A stretch of 64,000 nucleotides of DNA from NCBI RefSeq assembly GCF_003063575.1, contig NZ_NESC01000006.1, forward strand, positions 1 to 64,000, read 5' to 3'. The stretch is from Limnohabitans sp. Jir72 (GTDB lineage: Bacteria; Pseudomonadota; Gammaproteobacteria; Burkholderiales; Burkholderiaceae_C). The translations under genes were made by a program, and so were the position numbers. Below the pieces are notes generated by a model. That model saw only the letters and a list, made by a program, of their open reading frames with translations. It made no database searches and had not been told where the DNA came from. Shown here piece after piece: positions 36,918-46,344 of the stretch. The first letter of the stretch is position 1, and each line of letters starts with the position of its first letter.

Positions 36918-38393
36918 ATGACCCAAGTCACCAACACCGTGCGCTTTGTGCTCGACGGCCAGATCGTCGAAGCCCAGGGCGAGCGCCGCACCACCACTGT
37001 TCTGGATTACTTGCGCGAGCAACTCCACCGCACCGGCACCAAAGAGGGCTGCGCCGAAGGCGATTGCGGCGCTTGTGTGGTGATGGTGGGCGAGCTCAAC
37101 GCCGCAGGCACGGGCGTGGACTATGTGGCCACCAATGCCTGCATTCAGTTGCTGCCTTCGCTGGACGGCAAATCGGTCAAGACCGTCGAGAGCCTGAAAA
37201 AAGCCGACGGCACGCTGCACCCGGTTCAGGAAGAAATGGTCAAGTGCCACGGTTCGCAGTGCGGTTTCTGCACGCCCGGCATCGTGATGAGCTTGGTGAA
37301 CCTGGTGCAGGTCTTGCCCATGCCCAACCGCCAGCAGATCACCGATTCGCTCAGCGGCAACCTCTGCCGCTGCACCGGCTACAAGCCAATCATCGAATCG
37401 GCCACCAAGGCCTGCGCCAAACCCGAAGCGCTCAAGATCGACGACAGCGCCGATGTGCCTTTGCTCAAAGAAATCAAGCGTTCCAGCGTGCCTACGCTGA
37501 GCCTGGACGGCGACATCATCGTGCAGCCCGTGGTGCGCACCAAGAAGGGCAACGAGTTCGTGTCGCCCGCTACCGTGGCCGAAGTGGCCGACTATTTGGT
37601 CAAGAACCCCACCACCACCTTGCTGGCTGGCAGCACCGAAATCGGTTTGCAGGTGAACAAGCAGTTCAGCCGACCCGACCACATCATGTATCTGGGCAAC
37701 GTGGCCGAGCTGCGTCAGGTCAAAGAGACCGACAAGGTCTGGCGCATCGGCGCTGCGGTGTCGCTGACGCAAGTCGAAGCGCTGGTGGCCCAGGCTTATC
37801 CTGACTTCACCGAAGTGCTGCGCCGCTTTGGCTCGCCCCCCATCCGCTCGACGGCCACGCTGGCGGGCAACATCGCCAACGGCTCGCCGATTGGTGACAC
37901 CATGCCTTGCCTGATGGCCTTGGGTGCCAGCCTGGTGCTGCGCCGTGGCGACAAAACCCGCAAGGTGCTGCTGGACAACTTCTACACCGGCATGAAGAAA
38001 AACGTGATGGAGCCAGGTGAGTTCATCGAAGCCATCGAACTGCCTAAGCCCGTGGCCGGCCAGGTGTTCCGCGCCCACAAGGTGAGCAAGCGTTTTGAAC
38101 AAGACATTTCGGCCACTTGCGCTGCCATCAGCTACATGCTGAAAGACGGTAAGTTGAGCGGTGTGAAACTGGCCTACAACGGCCTGGCCCCATCGCCTTG
38201 CCGCGCCCCCAAGCTCGAAGCCGTGCTGGAAGGCCGTGTGCCCACCGACGTGAAATCGGCCGACCTGGACGCCGCCATCACTGCCAGCTTCACTGCCCGC
38301 GACGGTCTGCGTGCCACTTGGGCCTACCGCGCCCTGGTCGCCCGCAACCTGGTGCTCGAATTCATTGAAGAACAAACGAAAGAGGTGGCTTGA
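36918..38393 (+). CDS. xdhA: Xanthine dehydrogenase small subunit (2Fe-2S and FAD)
   Basis: Electron-transfer subunit of xanthine dehydrogenase, 491 residues. Residues 1-170 hold two [2Fe-2S] clusters: C45-AEGD-C50-GA-C53 and the second cluster in CHGSQCGFCTPGIV and CRCTGYKPI. Residues about 190-490 are the FAD domain (TLLAGSTEIGL; SPPIRSTATLAGNIANGSPIGD). It transfers electrons from the molybdenum centre of XdhB to FAD and NAD+. The next gene starts on the adjacent base, so translation is coupled. Confidence 0.96.
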   Translation: MTQVTNTVRFVLDGQIVEAQGERRTTTVLDYLREQLHRTGTKEGCAEGDCGACVVMVGELNAAGTGVDYVATNACIQLLPSLDGKSVKTVESLKKADGTLHPVQEEMVKCHGSQCGFCTPGIVMSLVNLVQVLPMPNRQQITDSLSGNLCRCTGYKPIIESATKACAKPEALKIDDSADVPLLKEIKRSSVPTLSLDGDIIVQPVVRTKKGNEFVSPATVAEVADYLVKNPTTTLLAGSTEIGLQVNKQFSRPDHIMYLGNVAELRQVKETDKVWRIGAAVSLTQVEALVAQAYPDFTEVLRRFGSPPIRSTATLAGNIANGSPIGDTMPCLMALGASLVLRRGDKTRKVLLDNFYTGMKKNVMEPGEFIEAIELPKPVAGQVFRAHKVSKRFEQDISATCAAISYMLKDGKLSGVKLAYNGLAPSPCRAPKLEAVLEGRVPTDVKSADLDAAITASFTARDGLRATWAYRALVARNLVLEFIEEQTKEVA

Positions 38394-40754
38394 ATGAACG
38401 CTCCTACCGCACTCAAAAACCTGCTGCCTGTGTCAGGCGTTCAGCAAGGCACCGACATCGTTCACGAGTCTGCCCACTTGCACGTGACCGGCTCTGCCAC
38501 TTACATCGACGACATCCCTGAGCACGCAGGCACTTTGTATGCCGCGCTCATCTTGTCGCCCGTGGCGCATGGTGAGTTGATTGGCGACGGCATCGACCGT
38601 GACGCTATTTTGAAAGAACACGGCGTCGTCGCGGTCTACACCGCCAAAGACATTCCCGGCGAAAACAACTGCGGCCCCATCATCCACGACGATCCGTTCT
38701 TGGCTGCAGGCAAGGTTGAGTTCATCGGCCAAGCCGTGGCCGTGGTCGTGGCGCGCGAGATGCTCTACGCCCGCGAAGCCGCCCACAAAGCCAAGGTGCT
38801 GGTGAAAGAGCTCAAGCCCATCTTGACGGTGGAAGAGGCGATGGAAGCGAGCAGCTTCATCATGCCGCCCAAAGGCATCACGCGCGGTGACGCAGCGGCA
38901 GCCATTGCCAGCGCCCCGCACAAGATCAAAGGCACGACTCGCACCGGCCAGCAAGAGCAGTTCTATCTGGAAGGCCAGATCACTTACGCGGTGCCCAAAG
39001 AAGACGGCCAGCTCACGCTGTACGTGTCGACCCAGCACCCCGACGGCAACCAGCGCGAAGCCGCGCACGCCTTGAACCTGCATACCAACGACGTCGAAGT
39101 GATTTGCCGCCGCATGGGTGGCGGTTTTGGCGGCAAAGAAGGCAACGCCAGCATCTTCAGCCAGAGCGCTGCACTGGCCGCGTTCAAACTGCAAAAGCCC
39201 GTCAAGCTGCGCGTGAACCGCGATGACGACATGACCATCACTGGCAAGCGTCACGATTTCCGCATCGACTACGAAGTGGGCTTTGACGACACTGGCCGCG
39301 TCTTGGGTGCGGACATCACGCTCATGTCACGCTGCGGCTACAGCACCGACTATTCGGGTCCTGTGAACGACCGCGCTTGCCTGCACATCGACAACACCTA
39401 CCACCTGCCCGCACTCAAGCTGGTGAGCCACCGCTGCAAAACCAACACGCAAAGCGCCACCGCTTTCCGTGGCTTCGGCGGCCCACAAGGCATGTTTGGC
39501 ATCGAAACAGTGATGGACGAGATTGCGATGACTTTGGGCAAAGACCCACTGCAAGTGCGCAAGCTCAACCTGTACAAAGACCCCGCCATCAGCGGCACGC
39601 CCGACACCATGACCACCCAATACAACCAGCTCATCGAAGACTGGGTGGGCGACAAGGTGATCGATCAGGTGGAGCAGGAATCCAAATACGCCGAGCGTCG
39701 CGCTCAGGTGCAAGCCTTCAACGCCAAGAGCAAAACCCGCAAGCGCGGTTTGTCGCTTGTGCCTTTGAAGTTCGGTATCAGCTTCACCGCTACACACTTG
39801 AACCAGGGCGGCGCGCTGCTCGTGGTCTACATGGACGGCTCGGTCAGCTGCAACCACGGCGGCACAGAAATGGGCCAAGGCCTCAACACCAAGATGGCGC
39901 AGGTCTGTGCCGATGGTTTGGGCATCAGCGTGGACCATGTCCGCATCACCGCCACCGATTCACAAAAAGTGCCCAACGCTTCGGCCACTTCCGCGTCGAG
40001 CGGTGCTGACATCAACGGCGCGGCCATCATGAACGCCACGATGCAAATGCGTGAGCGCTTGAAGCCCGTGGCGGCCCGCATGTTGGCTTGCGCTGAGGGT
40101 GATGTGACTTTCGCGAACAACGAAGTGCACGGTGGCAGCAAATCCGTCAAGTGGGCAGATCTGACCAAGCAAGCGTACATGGAACGTGTGGGCTTGTCGG
40201 TGACTGGCTTTTACATGACGCCCGAAATCAAATACGACTTCGCGACTCTGAATGGCCGCGCTTTCTATTACTACTGCTACGGCGCTGCCGTGAGCGAAGT
40301 GGAGATCGACACGCGCACGGGCGAGTGGAGGCTCCTAGCCGTGGACATCGTGCACGACGTGGGCCGCAGCATCAACCCCGCATTGGACAAAGGCCAAATC
40401 GAAGGCGCTTATGTGCAAGGTATGGGCTGGCTCACCATGGAAGAGTGCATTTGGGACAAAAAGGGCAAGCTGCTCACGCACGGCCCCAGCACCTACAAAA
40501 TCCCAGTGGCGGGCGACATCCCAGAACACTTCAAGGTGTCGTTGTTCGACAACGCCAACTTGAAGCCCACGCCTTTCAACAGCAAGGCCACGGGCGAGCC
40601 ACCTTTGATGTTGGGCCTGTCGGCCTTCTTTGCCTTGCGCGACGCGGTGGCCGCCAGCGCCGACCACAAAGCTGTGGTGCACATGGACGCACCCGCCACG
40701 CCGGAGCGCATCTTGATGGCCTGCGAAAGCGTCAAGGCCCAAGCGGGTCTGTGA
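38394..40754 (+). CDS. xdhB: Xanthine dehydrogenase molybdenum subunit
   Basis: Catalytic subunit that oxidises hypoxanthine and xanthine to urate, 786 residues. It has the aldehyde oxidase/xanthine dehydrogenase fold: GSATYIDDIPEHAGTLYAAL at the N-terminus, MGGGFGGKEG and FRGFGGPQG for molybdopterin binding, ATSASSGADINGA, and TGEPPLMLGLSAFFALRDAV with the catalytic glutamate. Its length matches bacterial XdhB. Requires XdhC (encoded 1.3 kb downstream) to insert the sulfurated cofactor. Confidence 0.96.
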   Translation: MNAPTALKNLLPVSGVQQGTDIVHESAHLHVTGSATYIDDIPEHAGTLYAALILSPVAHGELIGDGIDRDAILKEHGVVAVYTAKDIPGENNCGPIIHDDPFLAAGKVEFIGQAVAVVVAREMLYAREAAHKAKVLVKELKPILTVEEAMEASSFIMPPKGITRGDAAAAIASAPHKIKGTTRTGQQEQFYLEGQITYAVPKEDGQLTLYVSTQHPDGNQREAAHALNLHTNDVEVICRRMGGGFGGKEGNASIFSQSAALAAFKLQKPVKLRVNRDDDMTITGKRHDFRIDYEVGFDDTGRVLGADITLMSRCGYSTDYSGPVNDRACLHIDNTYHLPALKLVSHRCKTNTQSATAFRGFGGPQGMFGIETVMDEIAMTLGKDPLQVRKLNLYKDPAISGTPDTMTTQYNQLIEDWVGDKVIDQVEQESKYAERRAQVQAFNAKSKTRKRGLSLVPLKFGISFTATHLNQGGALLVVYMDGSVSCNHGGTEMGQGLNTKMAQVCADGLGISVDHVRITATDSQKVPNASATSASSGADINGAAIMNATMQMRERLKPVAARMLACAEGDVTFANNEVHGGSKSVKWADLTKQAYMERVGLSVTGFYMTPEIKYDFATLNGRAFYYYCYGAAVSEVEIDTRTGEWRLLAVDIVHDVGRSINPALDKGQIEGAYVQGMGWLTMEECIWDKKGKLLTHGPSTYKIPVAGDIPEHFKVSLFDNANLKPTPFNSKATGEPPLMLGLSAFFALRDAVAASADHKAVVHMDAPATPERILMACESVKAQAGL

Positions 40755-40778
40755 GCTGAACTTTGCGCACCTTCAAGC

Positions 40779-40809
40779 GCCGCCTGGTGGTCCATCAGGC
40801 GGCCTTTTT
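40779..40809 (+). terminator. Terminator after xdhB
   Basis: GCCGCCTGGTGG and CCATCAGGCGGC form a stem (one G-T pair), followed by CTTTTTC. It could end or attenuate transcription before the HAD gene. Confidence 0.75.
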
Positions 40810-40832
40810 CTTTGCCGACTTGTTCCATCTCC

Positions 40833-41489
40833 ATGCCGATTGCTGCGCTGATTTTTGACCTCGACGGCACGCTGGTGGACAGCGAAGCGCCAGGTCTGGA
40901 TGTGCTGCACCAGATGGCCGCCGACTTGGGCGCACCTTGGGGCCGCGAAGAAATGCATGCGCTCTTTGGCGGGGTGCCCATGGCCCGTTGCGTCAGCACC
41001 ATCGCGCAGCATGTGGGGGTGCAGCACCAGCCCCTCGACGAGGTGGTATTTCTCAAGCAACTGCGCTTGAACATGGCCACACGCTTTCGCGCAGGCCTGA
41101 AAGAAATCCCCGGCGCCACGGCGTTGTTGAAAAGCCTGCAAGCCACGAACAGGCCTTTTGCCATCGGCACCAACGGCCCGCGTGAAAAGGCCGAGATCAC
41201 GCTGGGGGTCACGGGGCTGCGCGATTATTTTGGTGACCGTCTGTTTTGTGCCCCAGACGTGGGCAGCTTCAAACCCGAGCCCGGTTTGTTCTTGCACGCC
41301 GCTGCGGTCTTGGGCGTCGAGCCCTCAGCGTGCGGTGTGGTCGAAGACAGCTTGCCCGGCATTCAGGCCGGTTTGGCAGCAGGCATGCAGGTGTTCAGCC
41401 TGCACCCACGCCAAGGTTTGCCTGCACAGTGGGCTGAGCGCATTCAGTTCATCGATGACTTGCACCAGTTGCGGGTCTGGCTGGGCTGA
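40833..41489 (+). CDS. HAD-superfamily phosphatase (beta-phosphoglucomutase-like)
   Basis: A 218-residue protein with the HAD motifs: motif I DLDGTLVDSE (nucleophile and acid Asp), motif II in TNGPREK, motif III lysine in SFKPEPG and motif IV VEDSLPGIQAG. The helical cap is of the C1 type. Substrate unknown; a nucleotide or sugar phosphate is possible given its place after xdhB, but this is only context. I chose the ATG at 40833 over an upstream TTG. Confidence 0.85.
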   Translation: MPIAALIFDLDGTLVDSEAPGLDVLHQMAADLGAPWGREEMHALFGGVPMARCVSTIAQHVGVQHQPLDEVVFLKQLRLNMATRFRAGLKEIPGATALLKSLQATNRPFAIGTNGPREKAEITLGVTGLRDYFGDRLFCAPDVGSFKPEPGLFLHAAAVLGVEPSACGVVEDSLPGIQAGLAAGMQVFSLHPRQGLPAQWAERIQFIDDLHQLRVWLG

Positions 41490-41492
41490 GTT

Positions 41493-42020
41493 CTAGTCTT
41501 GACCTTCGGTCAGCGTGTCGAGCTGGAACTTGCCGCTCTTGTGCCACAGCCACACATCGGTGTAGGTGACCTGGCTCAGGTTCTTGGGGGCGGGGTAGGG
41601 CGCAGCAGCTTTGACCATGCGTTCGATTTCGGCCATGACTTGCGGCGCGTGTTTCGGCGGGCGTTTCCAGTTCAGCGCTTTGACCTGGCCTTGGCGGTCA
41701 ATGTCCACATCCAGCACGCCTACGGCTTCAAGCATGGGCGGCATGCGGCCCTTGAAGATGCGTTCCTTGTTGATGCCATACAAGTGCGAGGCGGCATCTT
41801 TGCGGTATTCCTTGGCTGAATGTGCCAGTGATGATTCGGATACTTTGGGTGCTGTGTTTGCTGTGATTTCCGGCAATGGGGGCCATTCCTGACTGGAGTA
41901 AGCGCTTTTGACTTTGCTGACGTCTGTGGTGCACCCGCTGAGCAAACTCAGGCCGAGTACGCCCAAACTGGTCAGGGCGGCGACAATCGTGGCTTTGAAT
42001 TGGCGAAATGTGTGCTTCAC
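41493..42020 (-). CDS. Lipoprotein of unknown function, possible TonB-like C-terminus
   Basis: A 175-residue product starting at a GTG with AGGGA 8 bases upstream. The signal is VKHTFRQFKATIVAALTSLG then LLSGC (lipobox). The C-terminal part (VGVLDVDIDRQGQVKALNWKRPP... and DVWLWHKSGKFQLDTLTEGQ, abbreviated) resembles the beta-rich C-terminal domain of TonB-type proteins, weakly. An ATG 8 codons upstream (42044) is an alternative start. It diverges from xdhC, and function in purine metabolism is not indicated. Confidence 0.6.
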   Translation of the reverse strand: MKHTFRQFKATIVAALTSLGVLGLSLLSGCTTDVSKVKSAYSSQEWPPLPEITANTAPKVSESSLAHSAKEYRKDAASHLYGINKERIFKGRMPPMLEAVGVLDVDIDRQGQVKALNWKRPPKHAPQVMAEIERMVKAAAPYPAPKNLSQVTYTDVWLWHKSGKFQLDTLTEGQD

Positions 42021-42103
42021 AGTGAGTCCCTGTCTCGTTGGCATACTTGGCTGAGGCATCATTGTGCACCGAGCCTCAAGGCTGGATAAGGCCTTGGTCT
42101 GAA

Positions 42104-42913
42104 ATGGATGTGATTGTGAATTGGATGGATTTGGCTTTGCAACAACTCGCCCGAGAGGCGGGTGTGGTCGTGACCGTGCTGGCCACCCAGGGTTCTGTGC
42201 CACGCGGCGCAGGCACGCGCATGGTGGTGTTCGCCCAAGGCGAGCAGGGCACCATTGGCGGCGGGCATCTGGAATACCAAGCCATCGCCCATGCCCGCTT
42301 GCTCTTGGCGGGCCAGACTGATGAAACACAGCTGCGCCATGTGCTGGGTCCGAGCTTGGGCCAGTGCTGCGGTGGTGCGGTGGAGTTGCATTTCCAGCCT
42401 GTGACGGGCTCGGATATGGCTTGGCTGCATGCTGAACTGACGCCCACGCGCACCCCGCTGGCACTGTTTGGTGGCGGCCATGTGGGCAAAGCCTTGGTCA
42501 AAACCTTGGCCCCTTTGCCTTTTGCTGTGCGCTGGGTGGACAGCCGAGACGAAATCTTTCCGGCCGATGTGCCTGCGGGCGTTGAATGTGAACATTCCAA
42601 CCCGGTACAGGCTGCCGTGGCCGATCTGCTGCCGGGCACTCGTGTGCTGATCATGAGCTTCAGCCATGCCGAGGATCTGGATGTGGTCATCGCGTGCCTC
42701 AAACGGTTGCGCGCCCAGAACGATTTGCCCTTTGTGGGGCTGATTGGCAGCGCTACCAAATGGGCCACCTTCCGCCATCGCTTGGAAGAGCGGGGTTTTA
42801 GCGCAGAAGAAATCGGCCGCATCACCTGCCCCATTGGGGTGCCAGGCATCACGCGCAAAGAGCCCGAGGTCATCGCCGTGGCAGTGGCGGCACAACTCTT
42901 GCAAACGTTTTAA
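42104..42913 (+). CDS. xdhC: Xanthine dehydrogenase accessory protein XdhC
   Basis: XdhC binds molybdenum cofactor, helps its sulfuration and inserts it into XdhB. The 269-residue chain has TQGSVPRGAGTRMVV and GQCCGGAVELH (paired cysteines in the cofactor-binding site), a Rossmann segment (LALFGGGHVGKALV) and the C-terminal RITCPIGVPGITRKEPEVIAVAVAAQLL. I chose the ATG at 42104; a later ATG at 42125 is possible. Follows the HAD gene and a minus-strand lipoprotein gene. Confidence 0.93.
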   Translation: MDVIVNWMDLALQQLAREAGVVVTVLATQGSVPRGAGTRMVVFAQGEQGTIGGGHLEYQAIAHARLLLAGQTDETQLRHVLGPSLGQCCGGAVELHFQPVTGSDMAWLHAELTPTRTPLALFGGGHVGKALVKTLAPLPFAVRWVDSRDEIFPADVPAGVECEHSNPVQAAVADLLPGTRVLIMSFSHAEDLDVVIACLKRLRAQNDLPFVGLIGSATKWATFRHRLEERGFSAEEIGRITCPIGVPGITRKEPEVIAVAVAAQLLQTF

Positions 42914-42977
42914 GCCAGGCGCACTGGTTTTCCCTGAGGATATCGGTGTTCAATGCGCTGGATTCACAGGTCAAAAC

Positions 42978-42985
42978 TGTATACA
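42978..42985. promoter_or_regulatory. TGTATACA palindrome upstream of puuD
   Basis: CTGTATACAC located 105 bp upstream of puuD. Shared octamer with the permease and gntR-uraH sites. Confidence 0.55.
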
Positions 42986-43089
42986 CTTCGGTGCACTGGT
43001 CGCAGCGGCGCAAGAAACCCCGTGTTTCATGTTCGCGACCGAATGACCGCTCACAGGGCCCGCGGTGGTGAGCTGGTTGGAGATCCTTC

Positions 43090-44301
43090 ATGGAAACGTA
43101 TCTGCTGGAATGGGCCAATTTGTTGCTGCGATGGGTGCATGTCATCACCGCCATCGCCTGGATTGGCTCCTCGTTTTACTTTGTCTTTCTGGACAACAAC
43201 CTGCTCAAACCCAACTCACCCGACCTGCTCGAAAAAGGCGTCGGCGGCGCGATGTGGGCGGTGCACGGTGGCGGTTTTTACAACCCCCAAAAATACATGG
43301 TGGCCCCCAAAATCATCCACACCAAACTGCATTGGTTCTATTGGGAAAGTTATTCCACCTGGCTCAGCGGTTTTGCGCTGTTCACGGTGCTGTACCTCTA
43401 CAACGCGGGCACATTCCTGATCGACAAATCGCTGATGGACTGGTCGCCAGCCGTGGCCGGTGCCACCGCCGTGGGTTTTTTGGCCGCCTTCTGGATCGTC
43501 TATGACGTGGTGTGCCGCGTGTTCGGCTTTCGCAAAAACGGCGAGCTGATCGTGGCGGGCATGATGATCGTGGTCATCGCGTTTGCTTCGTGGTTGGCCA
43601 ACCAGTTGTTTGCAGGCCGCGCCGCCTTCTTGCTGGTGGGCGCCATGATTGCCACCAGCATGAGCGCCAACGTGTTCTTCTGGATCATCCCCGGTCAGCG
43701 CAAAGTGGTGGCCGCCATGACCAGCGGCGAAGCTTATGACGCCAATGCCCTGGCCATCCACGGCAAGCGCGGCAAGCAGCGCAGTGTGCACAACACTTAC
43801 TTCACGCTGCCCGTCATCTTTGCGATGCTGAGCAACCACTACAGCTTTTTGTACACGCACGAACACCGTTGGGTGCTCCTGTTCGTGATGATGTTTGCCG
43901 GCGCCTTGATTCGCCAGTTCTTCGTGCAGCGTCATGGTTATCACTTGGGTCGTGCAGCCAATCCCTGGCCGTTTGCCGCAGTGGGCGTGGTGCTCATCGC
44001 CGGTGTGATCGTGGCCTTGAAGCCTGCAGCGCCTGTGGCCTCAGCCGCGCCCGCAGCGCCTGTGGTCTTTGCCCAGGTCAAAACCGTGATCGAGCAGCGT
44101 TGCTACATGTGCCACGGTGAACAGGTGCAAATGAAAAACGTGCGCTTGGACAGCCCTGAGCTGGTCAAGCAACACGCGCAAAACGTCTACCACCAAGTGG
44201 TGGTGACCAAACAAATGCCCATGAACAACGCCACAGGCATCACCGACGAGGAACGCGCCCTGATTGGGCAGTGGTTCCAGTCGGGTGCCAAGGTGGATTG
44301 A
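43090..44301 (+). CDS. puuD: Urate hydroxylase PuuD with C-terminal cytochrome c domain
   Basis: Membrane-bound urate oxidase that makes 5-hydroxyisourate without peroxide, 403 residues. The N-terminal 300 residues have about eight membrane spans with family motifs LRWVHVITAIAWIGSSFYFV, MVAPKIIHTKLHWFYWESY and ANVFFWIIPGQRKVV. The last 90 residues carry a c-type haem site CYMCH (about 338-342) and a distal Met in QMPMNN. Electrons would pass to the respiratory chain through this haem. GGAGATCC precedes the ATG. The cytochrome is usual for the PuuD class. Confidence 0.93.
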   Translation: METYLLEWANLLLRWVHVITAIAWIGSSFYFVFLDNNLLKPNSPDLLEKGVGGAMWAVHGGGFYNPQKYMVAPKIIHTKLHWFYWESYSTWLSGFALFTVLYLYNAGTFLIDKSLMDWSPAVAGATAVGFLAAFWIVYDVVCRVFGFRKNGELIVAGMMIVVIAFASWLANQLFAGRAAFLLVGAMIATSMSANVFFWIIPGQRKVVAAMTSGEAYDANALAIHGKRGKQRSVHNTYFTLPVIFAMLSNHYSFLYTHEHRWVLLFVMMFAGALIRQFFVQRHGYHLGRAANPWPFAAVGVVLIAGVIVALKPAAPVASAAPAAPVVFAQVKTVIEQRCYMCHGEQVQMKNVRLDSPELVKQHAQNVYHQVVVTKQMPMNNATGITDEERALIGQWFQSGAKVD

Positions 44302-44312
44302 AGGGCTGCAGA

Positions 44313-44340
44313 GAACAAAACCACGGGTGTGGTTTTGTTC
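44313..44340. terminator. Bidirectional terminator between puuD and tctA
   Basis: GAACAAAACCAC and GTGGTTTTGTTC form a perfect 12-bp stem with a GGGT loop, between two convergent genes. Confidence 0.8.
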
Positions 44341-44345
44341 GCTGT

Positions 44346-45851
44346 TCAAGCTGCGATTTTGGGGCTGCGCAGTTTGTCCCAGGCCCATGTGGCCACGGGC
44401 CAGAGCAAGATGACGAAGGTGCCAACCGCCAGCCACATGGCAATGGGGCGGGTGAAAAACACCAGTGGGTCACCGTCTGACTTGATCATGGAGGTGACAA
44501 AGTTTTCCTCCATCATGGTCCCCAGCACCACGCCCAAAATGGCAGGGGCCACGGGGAACCCGTTTTCTTCGAGCAAGAAAGACACCAGCCCAAAGAACAA
44601 GATCAAGGTCACGCCCCACACCGAGTTGTTGATGGAGAACGAGCCGACGATGCAAAAGATCAAGATGATCGGCATCAGGATGTTGCGCGGCACCCGCAAA
44701 ATTTTGGTGGCCAGCCGCACCGTCAACCAGCCCAGCGGGACCATGATGATGTTGGCCAGGATGAAGACCAAAAAGATGGCGTAAATGTTCTCCGGGTTGT
44801 TCACGAAAATCATGGGTCCGGGGTTCATGTTTTTCAGGTACAGCACACCAATCGCGATGGCGGTGATCGAGTCACCCGGAATGCCAAAGACGATCGCCGG
44901 GATCCAAGCACCGGCCAACGAAGAGTTGTTGGCCGCGCCCGATTCCACAATCCCCTCCACATGGCCCGTGCCGAACTTTTCGGGCTCCTTGGAAAACTTC
45001 TTGCTCATCGCGTAGCTCAGCCACGAGGCCATGTCGGCACCCGATCCCGGTTGGATGCCGATGACAGTGCCCAAGGCGCTGCCGCGCACCAAAGGCCATC
45101 GGTATTTTTTGAGCAAGTCCCACATGCCTGAGAAGATGTTGCCAATCTTTTCGGTGGCAATGATGGGGCTGGGGTCGGTGTTGGTGATGTAGCGCAGCAA
45201 CTCAGAAACCGCAAACATGCCCACCATCATGGGGATCAACTCGACGCCACTCATGAGCTCGTTCATGCCAAACGTGAAGCGCGGCAGACCCGCTGGGTTT
45301 TCCAGTCCGATGCAAGCGATCAGCAAACCCAGCAACAAGGTGATGCAGGCTTTCAACACGCTGGCATTGCCAATGAACACCGCGCCCGCCAAGCCCAGGA
45401 TGACCAGCCAGAAATACTCGAAGGATGAAAACTTCAAGGCGATCTCAGCCAGGGCGGGGGAGAACAGCACCATCACCAAAGTGCCAAACAAGCCGCCAAT
45501 GGCCGAGAAGACCAAGCCAGCGCCCAGGGCGACCTCGGCTTGACCTTTCAAGGTCATTTGGTAGGCCTCGTCGGTGTAGGCGGCAGACGCAGGCGTGCCC
45601 GGAATGCGCAGCAAGGCCCCGGGAATGTCGCCCGAGAAAATCGCCATGGCCGTGGCCGTGACGATGGCCGCGATGGCGGGCACGGGGGGCATGAAAAAGG
45701 TGATCGGCACCAACAGGGCCGTCGCCATGGTGGCGCTCAGTCCTGGGATGCAACCCACAAACAGGCCGAACATGGCCGAGCAAGCAATCACCAGCAGAAC
45801 ATAGGGGTCAAACACCAGCCAAAAGGCCTGGAGCAACACAGCAGTGGTCAT
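44346..45851 (-). CDS. tctA: Tripartite tricarboxylate transporter large permease TctA
   Basis: Large membrane subunit, 501 residues with about 12 spans. Family marks: FVGCIPGLSATMATALLVPITFFMPP, the GNIFSGM...TDPSPI region and the repeated GIPGDSITAIAIG. The N-terminal GxxxGxxPGLS motif is typical of TctA. Last gene of the tctCBA order and close to tctB (12 bp). Confidence 0.95.
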   Translation of the reverse strand: MTTAVLLQAFWLVFDPYVLLVIACSAMFGLFVGCIPGLSATMATALLVPITFFMPPVPAIAAIVTATAMAIFSGDIPGALLRIPGTPASAAYTDEAYQMTLKGQAEVALGAGLVFSAIGGLFGTLVMVLFSPALAEIALKFSSFEYFWLVILGLAGAVFIGNASVLKACITLLLGLLIACIGLENPAGLPRFTFGMNELMSGVELIPMMVGMFAVSELLRYITNTDPSPIIATEKIGNIFSGMWDLLKKYRWPLVRGSALGTVIGIQPGSGADMASWLSYAMSKKFSKEPEKFGTGHVEGIVESGAANNSSLAGAWIPAIVFGIPGDSITAIAIGVLYLKNMNPGPMIFVNNPENIYAIFLVFILANIIMVPLGWLTVRLATKILRVPRNILMPIILIFCIVGSFSINNSVWGVTLILFFGLVSFLLEENGFPVAPAILGVVLGTMMEENFVTSMIKSDGDPLVFFTRPIAMWLAVGTFVILLWPVATWAWDKLRSPKIAA

Positions 45852-45863
45852 GGTTTGTCCTCT

Positions 45864-46337
45864 TTACCATTGAAGGGGGGTCAAGAGCCCCCAAGGCAAA
45901 GGCACGCGCAGGCCTTTGTAGAAAATGGTGTGGATGACGAAGCTGGTCACGATGGCGATCGGCAAAATCAATTTGCCGCGCACACCCAGCGCCTTGAACA
46001 TCACCGACAAAATCGCGATGGCGCAAAAAATGAAGCCCAAGCGGTCCGACAAATAAATGTAGAACAGCAAGCAGGCCACCGTGATCACGAAGTTGCGCGC
46101 ATGAAAGCTGGACTTGAGCCACTGGCCCATTTCAACCCAGGGCTCATGCTGTTTGGCTTTCAGGCCCTTGATGATCAAGAGCACCGCACACACCGCCAAA
46201 AGGGTGGCCAACAAACCCGGGAAAGCCCCGGGTCCGATGTTCTGTCCTGGGATGACGGGGTAGTGCCGCACCGTGTTCAAAATGGCGAGTGCCAGCGCCA
46301 AAAGCGCAGCACCCACGAGGGTGTCGTTGAATTTCAT
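45864..46337 (-). CDS. tctB: Tripartite tricarboxylate transporter small permease TctB
   Basis: Small membrane subunit, 157 residues and four membrane spans. TctB proteins are poorly conserved; the call rests on size, span number, the PGQNIGPGAFPGLLATLLAVCAVLL opening and position between tctC and tctA. It stabilises TctA in the importer. Confidence 0.88.
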   Translation of the reverse strand: MKFNDTLVGAALLALALAILNTVRHYPVIPGQNIGPGAFPGLLATLLAVCAVLLIIKGLKAKQHEPWVEMGQWLKSSFHARNFVITVACLLFYIYLSDRLGFIFCAIAILSVMFKALGVRGKLILPIAIVTSFVIHTIFYKGLRVPLPWGLLTPLQW

Positions 46338-46344
46338 GGTTTGC

